DNA of 64,000 bases from Maricaulis maris (lineage in GTDB: Bacteria; Pseudomonadota; Alphaproteobacteria; Caulobacterales; Maricaulaceae): NCBI RefSeq assembly GCF_003634045.1, contig NZ_RBIM01000006.1, positions 124,001 through 188,000 of the forward strand. The letters run 5' to 3'. Both the position numbers and the translations under genes were made by a program. The notes under the pieces are model-generated. The model did not search any database, had not been told where the DNA came from, and was given only the letters and a program-made list of their open reading frames with translations. Positions 17,702-26,222 of the stretch are shown piece after piece; position 1 is the first letter of the stretch; each line of letters opens with the position of its first letter.

Positions 17702-18227
17702 CACCCACTCCCAGGATTTCAGCGAGGCGCGCACGCCCTCGCAATACATGTGATTTTACAGTCCCCAGCGGCATTTCCAAGACGTTTGCGGCATCGCCAT
17801 GCGACCAGCCCTCGCCGAGGCAGAGCGAGACCGCGGCGCGCTGGTCTGGCGGCAGCTGCCCCAGCGCCTGCCGCAGGGCGATGGCGCGCTCGGTCTGGGG
17901 TGTCTCGCTATCCGGACGCAGGTCCTGCCAGTCATCGTCACGCTGGCGCGCGCGAGCCATGGACCGTGCCTGGCCCTTGGCCTTGCGCCAGGCAATCGAG
18001 AACAGCCAGGTCTTCAAACGCTCCGGATCGCGCAGCCGGCGCAATTCCGTCCAGCCCGCCAGGAAGGTCTCCTGGGCCAGATCATCGGCATCCGCATCAT
18101 AAGGACACAACCGGCACAAAAATGTGCGGATCGCCCCCTGATACCGGTCGACGATCCGCCCATAGGCCGCGTCATTGCCCGAGCGGGCCGCCGCGACCAG
18201 CGCCGCGTCCGTCGGTTGCGAGCGCAT
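17688..18227 (-). CDS. ECF-family RNA polymerase sigma factor (second)
   Basis: A 179-residue group 4 sigma factor with region 2 (DDLAQETFLAGWTELRRLRD, about residues 47-66) and region 4 (QRAAVSLCLGEGWSHGDAANVLEMPLG..., helix-turn-helix ending KSHVLRGRARL). It overlaps the putative anti-sigma gene downstream and follows a small membrane protein gene by 8 bp. Together with 15355-16635 this makes two similarly arranged modules about 2 kb apart. Confidence 0.92.
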   Translation of the reverse strand: MRSQPTDAALVAAARSGNDAAYGRIVDRYQGAIRTFLCRLCPYDADADDLAQETFLAGWTELRRLRDPERLKTWLFSIAWRKAKGQARSMARARQRDDDWQDLRPDSETPQTERAIALRQALGQLPPDQRAAVSLCLGEGWSHGDAANVLEMPLGTVKSHVLRGRARLAEILGVGDGQD

Positions 18228-18235
18228 CGGTCAGC

Positions 18236-18652
18236 CTATTTCTTGCCCTTGAAGAAGGACGATACGAAAAAAGCCGCCGACAGGACGACGAAGATCATCG
18301 CGACAAAATAGGCGACCTGGCCGATACCGATCAGGCCGACATAGCCCTCATAGGCAAACACCGCCGCAAAGCCGGCAAACAGGATCACAAGGAAGGCATT
18401 GCTGCCGGTTCCATAGTTCGACCGGTCGCCGCTCGTGCCCTGATCCAGGTCCGACCAATCCGGACGTCCTTCCGGATCATCCAGGCTGGCGATCAGGTCG
18501 GCCGGCGGCTCCTTGCCGGAGGCGGCATAGGTCTTCAGCAGGTCAATCTTGGCCTGGGTCCGCTTGTAACGCATGAAACTGCCCCAGCCAGCGGCAACGA
18601 AAAAGCCCAGCGGGAAAAGCAGCCACCAGTAATTCTCGAAAATCTCGGCCAT
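18236..18652 (-). CDS. small membrane protein upstream of ECF sigma
   Basis: A 138-residue protein with hydrophobic segments at about residues 8-24, 88-107 and 112-133. The loop after the first segment reads KTYAASGKEPPADLIASLDD, which matches in plan the AIQAGQALDPETIRALG stretch of the protein at 16249-16635. The ATG at 18652 starts MAEIFENYWWLLFPLG and was preferred to the longer frame to 18682. It ends 8 bp before the sigma gene. It may sense or relay an envelope signal, which is speculation. Confidence 0.72.
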   Translation of the reverse strand: MAEIFENYWWLLFPLGFFVAAGWGSFMRYKRTQAKIDLLKTYAASGKEPPADLIASLDDPEGRPDWSDLDQGTSGDRSNYGTGSNAFLVILFAGFAAVFAYEGYVGLIGIGQVAYFVAMIFVVLSAAFFVSSFFKGKK

Positions 18653-18755
18653 CGGGTCGATCTCCTGTTCGACAATCCACAATCGACCCGGCGATCACCG
18701 GGCCTTCACACCTGTGTCGCCGCCAAGCGACGGGTTGGATGCAGGTCGATGAAAT

Positions 18756-19373
18756 TTATTGCAGGACGGGTGTGAAACAGCAGCCCTGGACCAGTCTCGA
18801 CACACCGTCAGGAGAGCGCATGTCCACACTGGCCTGCCAACCATAGCGACGATCACTCATCCCGTCCGAGCATTGCCCGCTGGCAATCACCGCCACGCCC
18901 TCGGCGGCGCCGCTGAGATAATAGACATGAGGGTCGGGTCGGGCACGGGCGGTACGGGCATCAACCACGTTCAGCGCCAATTCCGCCCCCAGGCTTTCGC
19001 CATCATAATAGGTCGCATCCCCGCTCTCGTGCAGTTGCAGGCCCCAGAAGGGCTCCGTGCCACTGCACTGCAATCCGCCCGGCGCATCGAACTCGCCAAT
19101 GGCCGGTCGTTCCATGCGCAGAAGATAAGCGAGATTGATCCAGCCCTCGCCCTCACCAGCGATGACGCGGCCCCAGCCATGGCGCTCTTCAAGAACTTCG
19201 ACACGGCTCGCATTGGGCGACAGCGTGTCGACAATCGCCGCCGTCGGGTTGGCGGTGGCGCGGACGTTCAGCGTGTCGGTCTGATCGACATTGACGACCC
19301 GATAGAGCTGCGGCTGGGCCTGTGCCGTGCCGCAGGCAAACACAATGGCCAACAAGCCAATCAGATGACGCAT
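18756..19373 (-). CDS. secreted SH3-domain protein with COG3650-like C-terminus
   Basis: A 205-residue exported protein. A signal peptide (MRHLIGLLAIVFACGTAQAQ) is followed by a bacterial SH3 domain (about residues 25-85, TLNVRATANPTAA... GEGWINLAYL). The second half contains LQCSGTEPFWGLQL, a signature of the COG3650 family of small envelope proteins, and several cysteines. SH3b domains often bind cell-wall peptides. The exact role is unknown. The start is the ATG at 19373, directly before the signal peptide. Confidence 0.75.
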   Translation of the reverse strand: MRHLIGLLAIVFACGTAQAQPQLYRVVNVDQTDTLNVRATANPTAAIVDTLSPNASRVEVLEERHGWGRVIAGEGEGWINLAYLLRMERPAIGEFDAPGGLQCSGTEPFWGLQLHESGDATYYDGESLGAELALNVVDARTARARPDPHVYYLSGAAEGVAVIASGQCSDGMSDRRYGWQASVDMRSPDGVSRLVQGCCFTPVLQ

Positions 19374-19451
19374 GGTTTCCCCCTCAGGCAAGACCCCGCC
19401 AGCCTAGCCATGCCGGCGGGATTTGTCTTGTCCGTTGGGGCCGGTGCGCTG

Positions 19452-20318
19452 TCATGCCCGCTCGATCGGCAGATAGATGTCAGACCGCAACTCGGCCGCC
19501 GGCCTGCTGTCCGGATCATCGACATATTCGACATGCAGCGGCCTGTCGGCGAACCTGCCCAGACCACCATCAAGCACCGCCGCGTAAAGGCGGTCGATAC
19601 TGTCATGCAGGCTGTCATAATCGCCAACATGACGCAGGCGGGCATGATCGCCACCGGCCAGTGCGATCAGCTCGATCCCGTCCGGCGCTTCGATATCGCC
19701 GACCGCAATCGCACAATCAAAATGCAGGCCGGCCGGGTCCGTGAAACGGGGATCCTCATGCCAGACGCCGTAAATGCCGCGCAGGGCATCCATCGGGTGT
19801 TGGCTGAACACGCTGGCAAACAGGCGCTCATAGGCCTGGTTGAGTTCGGCATAGGCGCCGATATTGCGGATCGCGAGCAGGCGCAGCGGCGCCGTGGAGA
19901 CAATCTCGACGGCCAGCGGCACAGCCTCCCCGCCCCCCTTGTGGGCGGGGCGCAGCAATTGGTCGATCAGGTCGACGCGTCCGGCGCGCACATCGCTCGC
20001 CGAACCACCGGTCGCCGCCCGGAAGGCGCGGGCATATGACTGGCTCGACCCGTAGCCGGCGCCACCGGCTGCACGGGTGATGGACTGATCCGCATTCTGC
20101 AATTCGGGCACCGTCCGGGCCAGACGCACGCGACGGATCGTGTCACCTGGCGTCTCCCCGGTCATCAAGCGATAGACCCGGTGAAAGTGATAAGGCGAGA
20201 GCGCCGCGACGGCGGCAAGCGCCTCCACGGACAGCCCGGCCTCACTGTCGGCCTGCTCAATATGCGCAAGCACGCGCTCGATCCGTTCGGCATGGCGAAG
20301 GCGGCTGTCCGGCATCAT
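19452..20318 (-). CDS. AraC family regulator with GyrI-like effector domain
   Basis: A 288-residue transcription factor. The N-terminal AraC helix-turn-helix pair covers about residues 10-110 (LSVEALAAVAALSPYHFHRVYRLM and the second helix-turn-helix after ETPGDTIRRVRLAR). The C-terminal 150 residues match the GyrI/Rob-type effector-binding domain, with the GDIEAPDGIELIALAGG region. Such proteins usually respond to small hydrophobic ligands or drugs. The ATG at 20318 sits 8 bases after GGAG; a GTG at 20327 would overlap that site. Confidence 0.88.
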   Translation of the reverse strand: MMPDSRLRHAERIERVLAHIEQADSEAGLSVEALAAVAALSPYHFHRVYRLMTGETPGDTIRRVRLARTVPELQNADQSITRAAGGAGYGSSQSYARAFRAATGGSASDVRAGRVDLIDQLLRPAHKGGGEAVPLAVEIVSTAPLRLLAIRNIGAYAELNQAYERLFASVFSQHPMDALRGIYGVWHEDPRFTDPAGLHFDCAIAVGDIEAPDGIELIALAGGDHARLRHVGDYDSLHDSIDRLYAAVLDGGLGRFADRPLHVEYVDDPDSRPAAELRSDIYLPIERA

Positions 20319-20405
20319 GATCGTCACTCCTGTTGTGGTGAACCATGATGCCGGTCTAGCCGGTCCGGCAAGGGCAGGCGGTCCCGATCTTGCGCTTTTG
20401 CAATC

Positions 20406-21881
20406 TCAGCGCTGCAAGGGATGGGTCGTGAAATCGGGCAGGTCGACGACAATTTCCGATCGGCTCACCGCCCCGCCGCGCATGAAGGCATGCATGACCT
20501 CGCCGACTTCCGGCGTGGTCATGAAGAGATTGTGGCCGGCATTGCGGACAATCACCTGGGTGACATTGTCCAGCCCCGCCACCGCCTCCACTTGCGCCTG
20601 CGGATAGGTGCGTCCATCCAGCGTGCCGGTCAGCAGCAGGACGGGCGTGTCACCGCTCGGCCCGCGGCGGAAATCATCGCCCAGATCGAGGCCCGAAATC
20701 GCGCCGGCCAGCTGCGGCATCGGGAAATTGAGATAGGAGCCGACCAAGCCGCTCCCGGCCTGCGCTTCAAACAGGGCCAGACGCTCGGCACTGACCCCGG
20801 AGGCAATATCCATCGCGGTCGGCATCGCGCGCAGGGAGATCCCCTCTCCCGGGTCCGCGAAATAGGACAGCAGCATGATCGCCAGCGTCGGATCACCGGC
20901 ATCAAGAGCGCTGTAGAGCGCCGGCAGGATGCGCGCACTGTCCGGATCGGCGATCAGGCCCGAGGCGAATTGCTGCATGTGATGGCGTTGCAGCAGGAAG
21001 GGGATGCTGGACCCGTCCGATTGCGGCAGGTCGAGCATCATCGGCTCCGCCTCAAGCCGGGCATGAACCCGGCGCATCAAGCCGGCAATGTCCGGATAAA
21101 GCGCCGCGGCGGCGGGCTGGCTATCCACGGCCGCCTGCAAGCGCGCGAAATAGGCATCGGTCCGGGCTGGCAGCTTGACCGTCTGGTCGAGGCCTTCGGC
21201 ACTGGCGATGATCACCCGGTCGATCTCGTCAGGGATGTCGTTCAGCGCCGCCAGGGCCAGATGGCTGCCATAGGAAATGCCCCACAGCGCGATCCGGTCC
21301 GCCCCGAGATGACGCCGCAGATCCGACAGGTCGGCGACGCTTTCACGCGTCGTATAGCCGAGAAGATCAACGCCCTCGGCGGCCCAGAAGGCCGTGCAGG
21401 TATCAAGCGCTGCGCGATAGCCGGCCACGATATCGGCATCGCTGCGTTGCTGGCTTTCATCCGTCAGCTGGGCGGATTGGCAGGCTGGCGGTTGGTCCGA
21501 CAGGCCGGTACCGCGCTGGTCGAACGCAATCACATCGCCATGCTGGCGCATCGCCATGAACAACGGGAAGCGTCGGCCCTGCGCCGTACCGGACCCGGAT
21601 CCGCCCGGACCGCCGGCCAGATAGACGATGGGTGGCCCCGCAACCTCACCCGTGGCCGGAAAGCGGACATAGCTGACCGTGATCAGCCGGCTGTCGGGAT
21701 CAGCGCGGTTCTCGGGCAGCTGCATCTCGCCGCGAAAGGCTTCGACCGTCTCGCCGCTCTGGGCCGTGAAGGTCATCGGCGTTTCACCCGGCGTGTCCGC
21801 GAAAACCGCATCAAGGGGCGCCAGCGCCAGCACGGCGCCTGCCATCAGGCCGGTGCGCAAGGTGAGGTAAATGGATGTCAT
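20406..21881 (-). CDS. secreted alpha/beta hydrolase, tripeptidyl/prolyl aminopeptidase-like
   Basis: A 491-residue exported serine hydrolase. A signal peptide (about residues 1-28) precedes an alpha/beta-hydrolase fold with oxyanion region YLAGGPGGSG, nucleophile elbow GISYG, and a late Asp (LTGTLDG) and His (NAGHNLF) that complete the triad. The C-terminal part resembles the TAP-like domain. The family trims N-terminal residues from peptides in the periplasm. It is divergent from the LytTR membrane protein across 146 bp. Confidence 0.88.
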   Translation of the reverse strand: MTSIYLTLRTGLMAGAVLALAPLDAVFADTPGETPMTFTAQSGETVEAFRGEMQLPENRADPDSRLITVSYVRFPATGEVAGPPIVYLAGGPGGSGSGTAQGRRFPLFMAMRQHGDVIAFDQRGTGLSDQPPACQSAQLTDESQQRSDADIVAGYRAALDTCTAFWAAEGVDLLGYTTRESVADLSDLRRHLGADRIALWGISYGSHLALAALNDIPDEIDRVIIASAEGLDQTVKLPARTDAYFARLQAAVDSQPAAAALYPDIAGLMRRVHARLEAEPMMLDLPQSDGSSIPFLLQRHHMQQFASGLIADPDSARILPALYSALDAGDPTLAIMLLSYFADPGEGISLRAMPTAMDIASGVSAERLALFEAQAGSGLVGSYLNFPMPQLAGAISGLDLGDDFRRGPSGDTPVLLLTGTLDGRTYPQAQVEAVAGLDNVTQVIVRNAGHNLFMTTPEVGEVMHAFMRGGAVSRSEIVVDLPDFTTHPLQR

Positions 21882-22027
21882 GGCGGTCTCCGCTGCTGTT
21901 GCATGCCCCCCGGCACGCCGTCAGGAAAGCCCGCCAATGCGGCACAAACACGCGTTAATCGTTCAGCGGCAGTGAAGGACCGACAAGTGGCGGGACGTCG
22001 GACCGCGTCACCGCTAGTCTGGCAAAC

Positions 22028-23587
22028 ATGACCGTTCGCCCTCGTCCTCTCGCCGCCCTGTTTGCGGCCTGCCTCGCCTTTGCCGTCTCAGGCCTCGCCG
22101 CGCGCCTAGACGCCCAACCCTTGACCCATGTCGCCCTCGAACCGGTCCGCGTCTGTCGGGCCTCGGACCAGGACCAAGGCCCACCGGACTATGACGACCC
22201 GGCCTGCGAGACAGTTTCGGTATTCGAGCTTGATCCCCAGGGACGGCATATCTGGGCGAGATTGCGCCTGCCGCTCGACGCGGCCGGGCTGGACGGAACC
22301 GGGCCCTATGGCCTGATCGTCATGGGCAAGATGTCGAGCGAGGTTTTTCTAAATGGCAGCCGGATCGGGGCCAATGGACGCCCGGCCGACGACCGCGCCG
22401 GCGAGATCGCCGGTCGCATTGATGCCAGCCTCTTCGTCCCGCACACCCTGGTCCGGGACGGCGACAATGTGGTCGATATCCGCATGTCCTCACACCGCGG
22501 CTGGGTTCGCCTGGCATCGCCGATCCATGCGGTCCTGTTTGGTCGCTATCAGGATCCGACCCGCACCATCAGCGCCGCCTATTGGCCGAGCCTCATCACC
22601 TTCGGGGTGTTCCTGATCGGTCTCGTCTTTTTCGGGGTAACGGCCTGGCGCAATGAGGAGCGCGAAGCCTCGCTGCTGCTGGCGGCGGCGTCATTGTTTG
22701 CTGGCAGCGAACTCCTGGTCGAGTCGGCGCGCGGCCTGGTCGCCTATCCCTACCCGTTCCACGATATCCGCCTGGTGCTGATCACCGTCTGCGCCGCCGG
22801 CTTCAGCCTGTGTCTGCTGGCCTATCTTTTCAAACGCATGACCCGGCTCGCATGGCTTTCCCGCTTTGCCCGCCTGTCGGCAATCGTGCTGACAATGGCC
22901 GTCGTCGTCGCGCTGATGCCCGGCTTTGACGGCAAGACCGCCGGCGTTCTTTTCACCGCCATTGCCGCCGGCCTGGCCGGGTCGGCCCTGTGGGCAATCC
23001 GGCGCAGACCCGGCGCAATCGGACTGGTCATCCTGTTCGCCCTGACGGGTTCGGCGCTGTGGCAGTTCGGATCAGGCTTTCTGGATATCGGGTATTTCTA
23101 TACCGCCGCCGGGATACTCGCCTTCCTGATCTATCAGCAGGCCCAGTCCCTGGTCGCGGAGCGCCGCCAGCGCCGGGTCGAGACCCGCCGTGCGCTGCAG
23201 CTGGAAGCCGCCCTCGCCCAAGCCCGTCAGAAATCCGCCCCGGCCCAGATCCAGCTCGTGAGCGCCGGCCGGGTCGACTACGTCTCCAGCGACCGCATCG
23301 TCCAGCTGAAGGCGGCCGGTGATTATGTCGAGCTGCATTTCCAGGACGGCGCCACCACGCTCTATACCGGTACGCTCGGCGGGCTGGAGAGCGAATTGCC
23401 GCCAGCCTTCCTGCGGGTCCATCGCTCGCACATCGTCAACACGCTCTTCGTTTCCGCGCTGGAACGCGAGGCCAGCGGAACCGGCCGGCTGATCCTCGCC
23501 AACGGCACTCAAGTGCCGGTCAGTCGCCGCATCATGCCGGCCGTCCGCACGGCACTGGCAAGCAAAGCTGTGGACAATGCCGACTGA
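22028..23587 (+). CDS. membrane-bound LytTR DNA-binding protein
   Basis: A 519-residue protein. A signal sequence (about residues 8-28) leads to an extracytoplasmic domain (about 30-175) resembling the sugar-binding-like sensor of 7TM-DISM receptors, then seven hydrophobic segments (about 190-385). An Arg/Gln-rich linker follows, and a C-terminal LytTR DNA-binding domain (about 415-515, SSDRIVQLKAAGDYVELHF; FLRVHRSHIVN). It would bind DNA while anchored in the membrane. There is no kinase or receiver domain, so signalling must be direct. The extracellular-domain call is tentative. Confidence 0.82.
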   Translation: MTVRPRPLAALFAACLAFAVSGLAARLDAQPLTHVALEPVRVCRASDQDQGPPDYDDPACETVSVFELDPQGRHIWARLRLPLDAAGLDGTGPYGLIVMGKMSSEVFLNGSRIGANGRPADDRAGEIAGRIDASLFVPHTLVRDGDNVVDIRMSSHRGWVRLASPIHAVLFGRYQDPTRTISAAYWPSLITFGVFLIGLVFFGVTAWRNEEREASLLLAAASLFAGSELLVESARGLVAYPYPFHDIRLVLITVCAAGFSLCLLAYLFKRMTRLAWLSRFARLSAIVLTMAVVVALMPGFDGKTAGVLFTAIAAGLAGSALWAIRRRPGAIGLVILFALTGSALWQFGSGFLDIGYFYTAAGILAFLIYQQAQSLVAERRQRRVETRRALQLEAALAQARQKSAPAQIQLVSAGRVDYVSSDRIVQLKAAGDYVELHFQDGATTLYTGTLGGLESELPPAFLRVHRSHIVNTLFVSALEREASGTGRLILANGTQVPVSRRIMPAVRTALASKAVDNAD

Positions 23588-23648
23588 ACGCTTGTCCCGC
23601 GAACGCCCTTCAACCTAACGTTCAGCCGGATCGACAAAGGGGCGACGC

Positions 23649-23984
23649 ATGCGACTTCGGACAAGAAACGGCCAACTCACGCTGGGAAGCATCTACAAGC
23701 TGGTTGTTACCGGCTGGACGCTGGCCTGGTGCATGCTGTTCGCCATCTTCTTCGTATTGATGATCTTGATGGCCCTGACCGGCGCCCCGGTGACCGTGAA
23801 CAACTCCTCCGTCACCGGACTTGGCCCTGTCTTGCTCGCATCATTGCCGATGATGGTGTTGATGCCGGTGATCGTCATCATCCAGGCCTTGATATTCGGC
23901 GGCTTATTCGTGCTGGCGATGATGATCTACCGCATGTTCCGACCGATCACGGTCGAGACCGACAATACCGGCGTGTTCGGCTGA
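23649..23984 (+). CDS. small membrane protein of unknown function
   Basis: A 111-residue protein with two long hydrophobic segments (about residues 18-42 and 58-95) and short polar ends. GGGG just upstream and an ATG at 23649 support the start. It follows the LytTR membrane protein on the same strand by 61 bp and could be its target or partner; nothing in the sequence proves that. No family was recognised. Confidence 0.6.
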   Translation: MRLRTRNGQLTLGSIYKLVVTGWTLAWCMLFAIFFVLMILMALTGAPVTVNNSSVTGLGPVLLASLPMMVLMPVIVIIQALIFGGLFVLAMMIYRMFRPITVETDNTGVFG

Positions 23985-24010
23985 CCCGACAACACCGTCA
24001 CCGGGCCGGC

Positions 24011-24220
24011 CTAGTAATGCGGCGGCTTGGTGACTTCCGGGCCGGGGGCTGCTGCCTCCAGGTCTTCCAGCCGGGCCAGCATCTTGTTGACGCGCCGGGT
24101 CAGCCGGTCCAGCTCCTCGCGCTGGGCGAGGATGACACTGTTGAGATCATCCACCGTCTGGTCCTGATGGGCGATATGCGTCTCGAGCGCTTCGATGCGC
24201 GCTTGCAGGATATCAATCAC
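24011..24220 (-). CDS. slyX: SlyX family protein
   Basis: A 69-residue coiled-coil protein: IDILQARIEALETHIAHQD, then a heptad-rich LNSVILAQREELDRLTRRV and a Pro-rich C-terminus ending PPHY, which is the SlyX hallmark. The start is GTG at 24220, with GGAG six bases upstream. The same frame is open further upstream, but that part has no homology and poor coding character. SlyX function is not known. Confidence 0.85.
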   Translation of the reverse strand: MIDILQARIEALETHIAHQDQTVDDLNSVILAQREELDRLTRRVNKMLARLEDLEAAAPGPEVTKPPHY

Positions 24221-24315
24221 GGCACTCTCCACTCGGCCAATCGCGCCGCAATCTATCCGATCGCGGCGCGGATCAAAGCCGCGAAGGCTGCTTATGTCGT
24301 CGCGGCGTAGACCGG

Positions 24316-24819
24316 TCAGACCCGGGTCATGACGACAGCAAGCAGCCGGGCGCTGGCATACAGGCCGAGACCGAACACGGCATGGCTGACCACGCTGTGC
24401 AGACGCGAGAGCCAGGGCATTGGTGTGCGGCTGGCCGCGACACCGGCGCCCAGGGCCGGTTGCAGGACGAGAAAGGGCGCCAGTACCGTGGCAACACCGA
24501 CCATGAGCGCCGCCCCGGGCGTCGGGTCTTGCAGCCAGCCGGGCCCGGTGATGGCAATCAGCACGCCTGCAAAGATGACCCCGGTGAGGAAATGGATCAA
24601 CCAACCGACCACCGCTTCGCCCGCCGTCACAGCCCCTCCCGTCCGGCCGGTATCAAACCGCCCACGGACACGACCGATGGCCCAGCGACCAACGCGGCCA
24701 TAGTCCAGTGGCGGCACGCCCAGCCAGCGCTGGCGCAACCAGACCCAGGCATCAAGCACCAGGCTGGCACCGATCCCGATGGCGATGATGGATGACAGGG
24801 TCGCCCCGACATCGCTCAT
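24316..24819 (-). CDS. DUF2938 family membrane protein
   Basis: A 167-residue membrane protein with about four hydrophobic segments and the DUF2938 layout: an N-terminal GASLVLDAWVWLRQRW segment, a GWLIHFLTGVIFAG segment and a C-terminal HSVVSHAVFGLGLY segment. Function is unknown. Its start overlaps the stop of the methyltransferase gene by 4 bp (ATGA), so both are made from the same message and share the MerR-type promoter. Confidence 0.82.
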   Translation of the reverse strand: MSDVGATLSSIIAIGIGASLVLDAWVWLRQRWLGVPPLDYGRVGRWAIGRVRGRFDTGRTGGAVTAGEAVVGWLIHFLTGVIFAGVLIAITGPGWLQDPTPGAALMVGVATVLAPFLVLQPALGAGVAASRTPMPWLSRLHSVVSHAVFGLGLYASARLLAVVMTRV

Positions 24820-25676
24820 GAGCCGGCCTCGACAAGCGAGCGAATGGCTTTGATCTGCCAGCAGGCCGCGTTGAAACGGACGAACTGGTTCTCGATGAAT
24901 GGGACCATCGCCTCAACCATCGCCGCCAACACCGAGCGCTGTCGTTCGGGATCGAGTTGGTCATAGATGCGCCCGACCGGCCCCAGACGGATCAGATAGC
25001 TCTCGAGCGCGCTGCGCGGAAACTGGCAGCCTATATCCAGTGGTTCAAAGCGGATATCGCGCCAGCCGGCATCGGCCAGCAAAGCCGTCACACGTTCGGC
25101 ATCACCCCAGCGGAACTGGCCCGGACCGTCAGGGTCGGATCGGGGAAGCTCAGCCAGGATCGGCGCCACCGCCCGCGCCGCCGCGGTCATGAAGGGATTG
25201 TCCTCCGCAACGCGCCAGACCACGGCATCAAGCTGGCCGCCCGGCGTGACGGCGGTCAGCAGATTGCGCAGCGCCGCCACCTCGTCTGCAAAAAACATCA
25301 TCCCGAAGCGTGACTGGACCCGGTCGAACCGGCCCGGCAGGAAATGATGGGTCTCGGCGTCCGCACAAATCAGCTCGACACCGGCGCGGGCATCACGGAC
25401 CCGGCGCCGGGCGGCCTCCAGCATGGGCGCGGAGATATCGATACCCACCACCCGCCCGGCCTCGCCCAAGCGTCGCGCCGCCGCGACCACGGTGGCGCCG
25501 GTGCCGCAACCGACATCGAGCACCCAGTCGCCACTGCCGGGCGATACCGCCTCGACCAGCCGGTGTTCAAACGCCTCGAAAGTCGCATCGAGCAGGGCCT
25601 GGCTCGCCACCCAATTCGCTCCGGACGTGCCCGCCCAGCCGGTATCCTGCGTCAATTTATCTGTCTGTGCGGACAT
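24816..25676 (-). CDS. SAM-dependent methyltransferase (class I)
   Basis: A 286-residue class I methyltransferase. Motif I is VLDVGCGTG at about residues 54-62, followed by an acidic loop at VVGIDIS and the CADAETHHF post-I motif. The remainder resembles UbiE/type 11 enzymes, but the substrate is unknown. It is divergent from a MerR regulator; the gap holds a promoter with a 19-bp spacer and palindrome. It is coupled by ATGA to the DUF2938 gene downstream. Confidence 0.88.
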   Translation of the reverse strand: MSAQTDKLTQDTGWAGTSGANWVASQALLDATFEAFEHRLVEAVSPGSGDWVLDVGCGTGATVVAAARRLGEAGRVVGIDISAPMLEAARRRVRDARAGVELICADAETHHFLPGRFDRVQSRFGMMFFADEVAALRNLLTAVTPGGQLDAVVWRVAEDNPFMTAAARAVAPILAELPRSDPDGPGQFRWGDAERVTALLADAGWRDIRFEPLDIGCQFPRSALESYLIRLGPVGRIYDQLDPERQRSVLAAMVEAMVPFIENQFVRFNAACWQIKAIRSLVEAGS

Positions 25677-25720
25677 GCCGCCCTCCTCATCCTGGCTTGC
25701 GGATCAACCGCGATGAGGGC

Positions 25721-25751
25721 ATGCTGCCACTTCAAGTTAACTTGAGGTCAA
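25721..25751 (-). promoter_or_regulatory. MerR-type promoter/operator for the methyltransferase gene
   Basis: On the minus strand TTGACC (complement of 25746-25751) and CAGCAT (complement of 25721-25726) are separated by 19 bp, the long spacer typical of MerR-regulated promoters. The spacer region holds the palindrome CTTCAAGTTAACTTGAGG (25730-25747), a near match to the E. coli SoxR box. A MerR-family gene begins 9 bp away on the other strand. Confidence 0.65.
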
Positions 25752-25755
25752 GAGC

Positions 25756-26181
25756 GTGACTGCACTCGATATCTCCGTGATCGCCCGGCGCTCCGGCCTG
25801 CCGGCCTCAACGCTGCGCTATTACGAGGAAAAGGGCTTGATCCGATCCGTGGGCCGGCACGGGCTGAAGCGGGTGTTTGATGACGATGTATTGGAACGGC
25901 TGTCGCTGATTGCGCTGGGCCGCGCCTCCGGCTTCTCGCTCGACGAGATCGCAGCGGTGCTCGGCACCGATGGTCGCCCGAAGATCGACCGCGGCATGCT
26001 GACTGACAAGGCGGACGAGCTTGACCGCACGATCCGCCTGCTCAGCGCCATGCGGGACGGGTTGCGACATGCGGCGGAGTGCCAGGCGCCCAGTCATCTG
26101 GAATGCCCGAGTTTCCAACGTTTCATGCGGGCCGCCGCAGCGGGCCGTCTGCGCGGCGCCGATCCGCGACAGCGCGGCTGA
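25756..26181 (+). CDS. MerR family transcriptional regulator
   Basis: A 141-residue regulator: winged helix-turn-helix (ISVIARRSGLPASTLRYYEEKGLI, residues 4-27), a dimerisation helix, and a C-terminal Cys-containing tail (CQAPSHLECPSF). The last is seen in many MerR relatives; it is not the four-cysteine Fe-S motif of SoxR. GTG is the start. It is divergent from the methyltransferase-DUF2938 pair and probably controls it, and itself, through the 19-bp-spacer site. The inducer cannot be told. Confidence 0.9.
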   Translation: MTALDISVIARRSGLPASTLRYYEEKGLIRSVGRHGLKRVFDDDVLERLSLIALGRASGFSLDEIAAVLGTDGRPKIDRGMLTDKADELDRTIRLLSAMRDGLRHAAECQAPSHLECPSFQRFMRAAAAGRLRGADPRQRG

Positions 26182-26222
26182 TCAGGCTCAGCGCGACGCC
26201 CTGACGGTCAGGAAAGCGGCGT

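Noticed and set aside
25756-26181. Calling the MerR-family gene soxR because of the SoxR-like box
   Set aside because: The C-terminal CX2CXCX5C Fe-S motif of SoxR is missing; only C-x9-C with a His is present.
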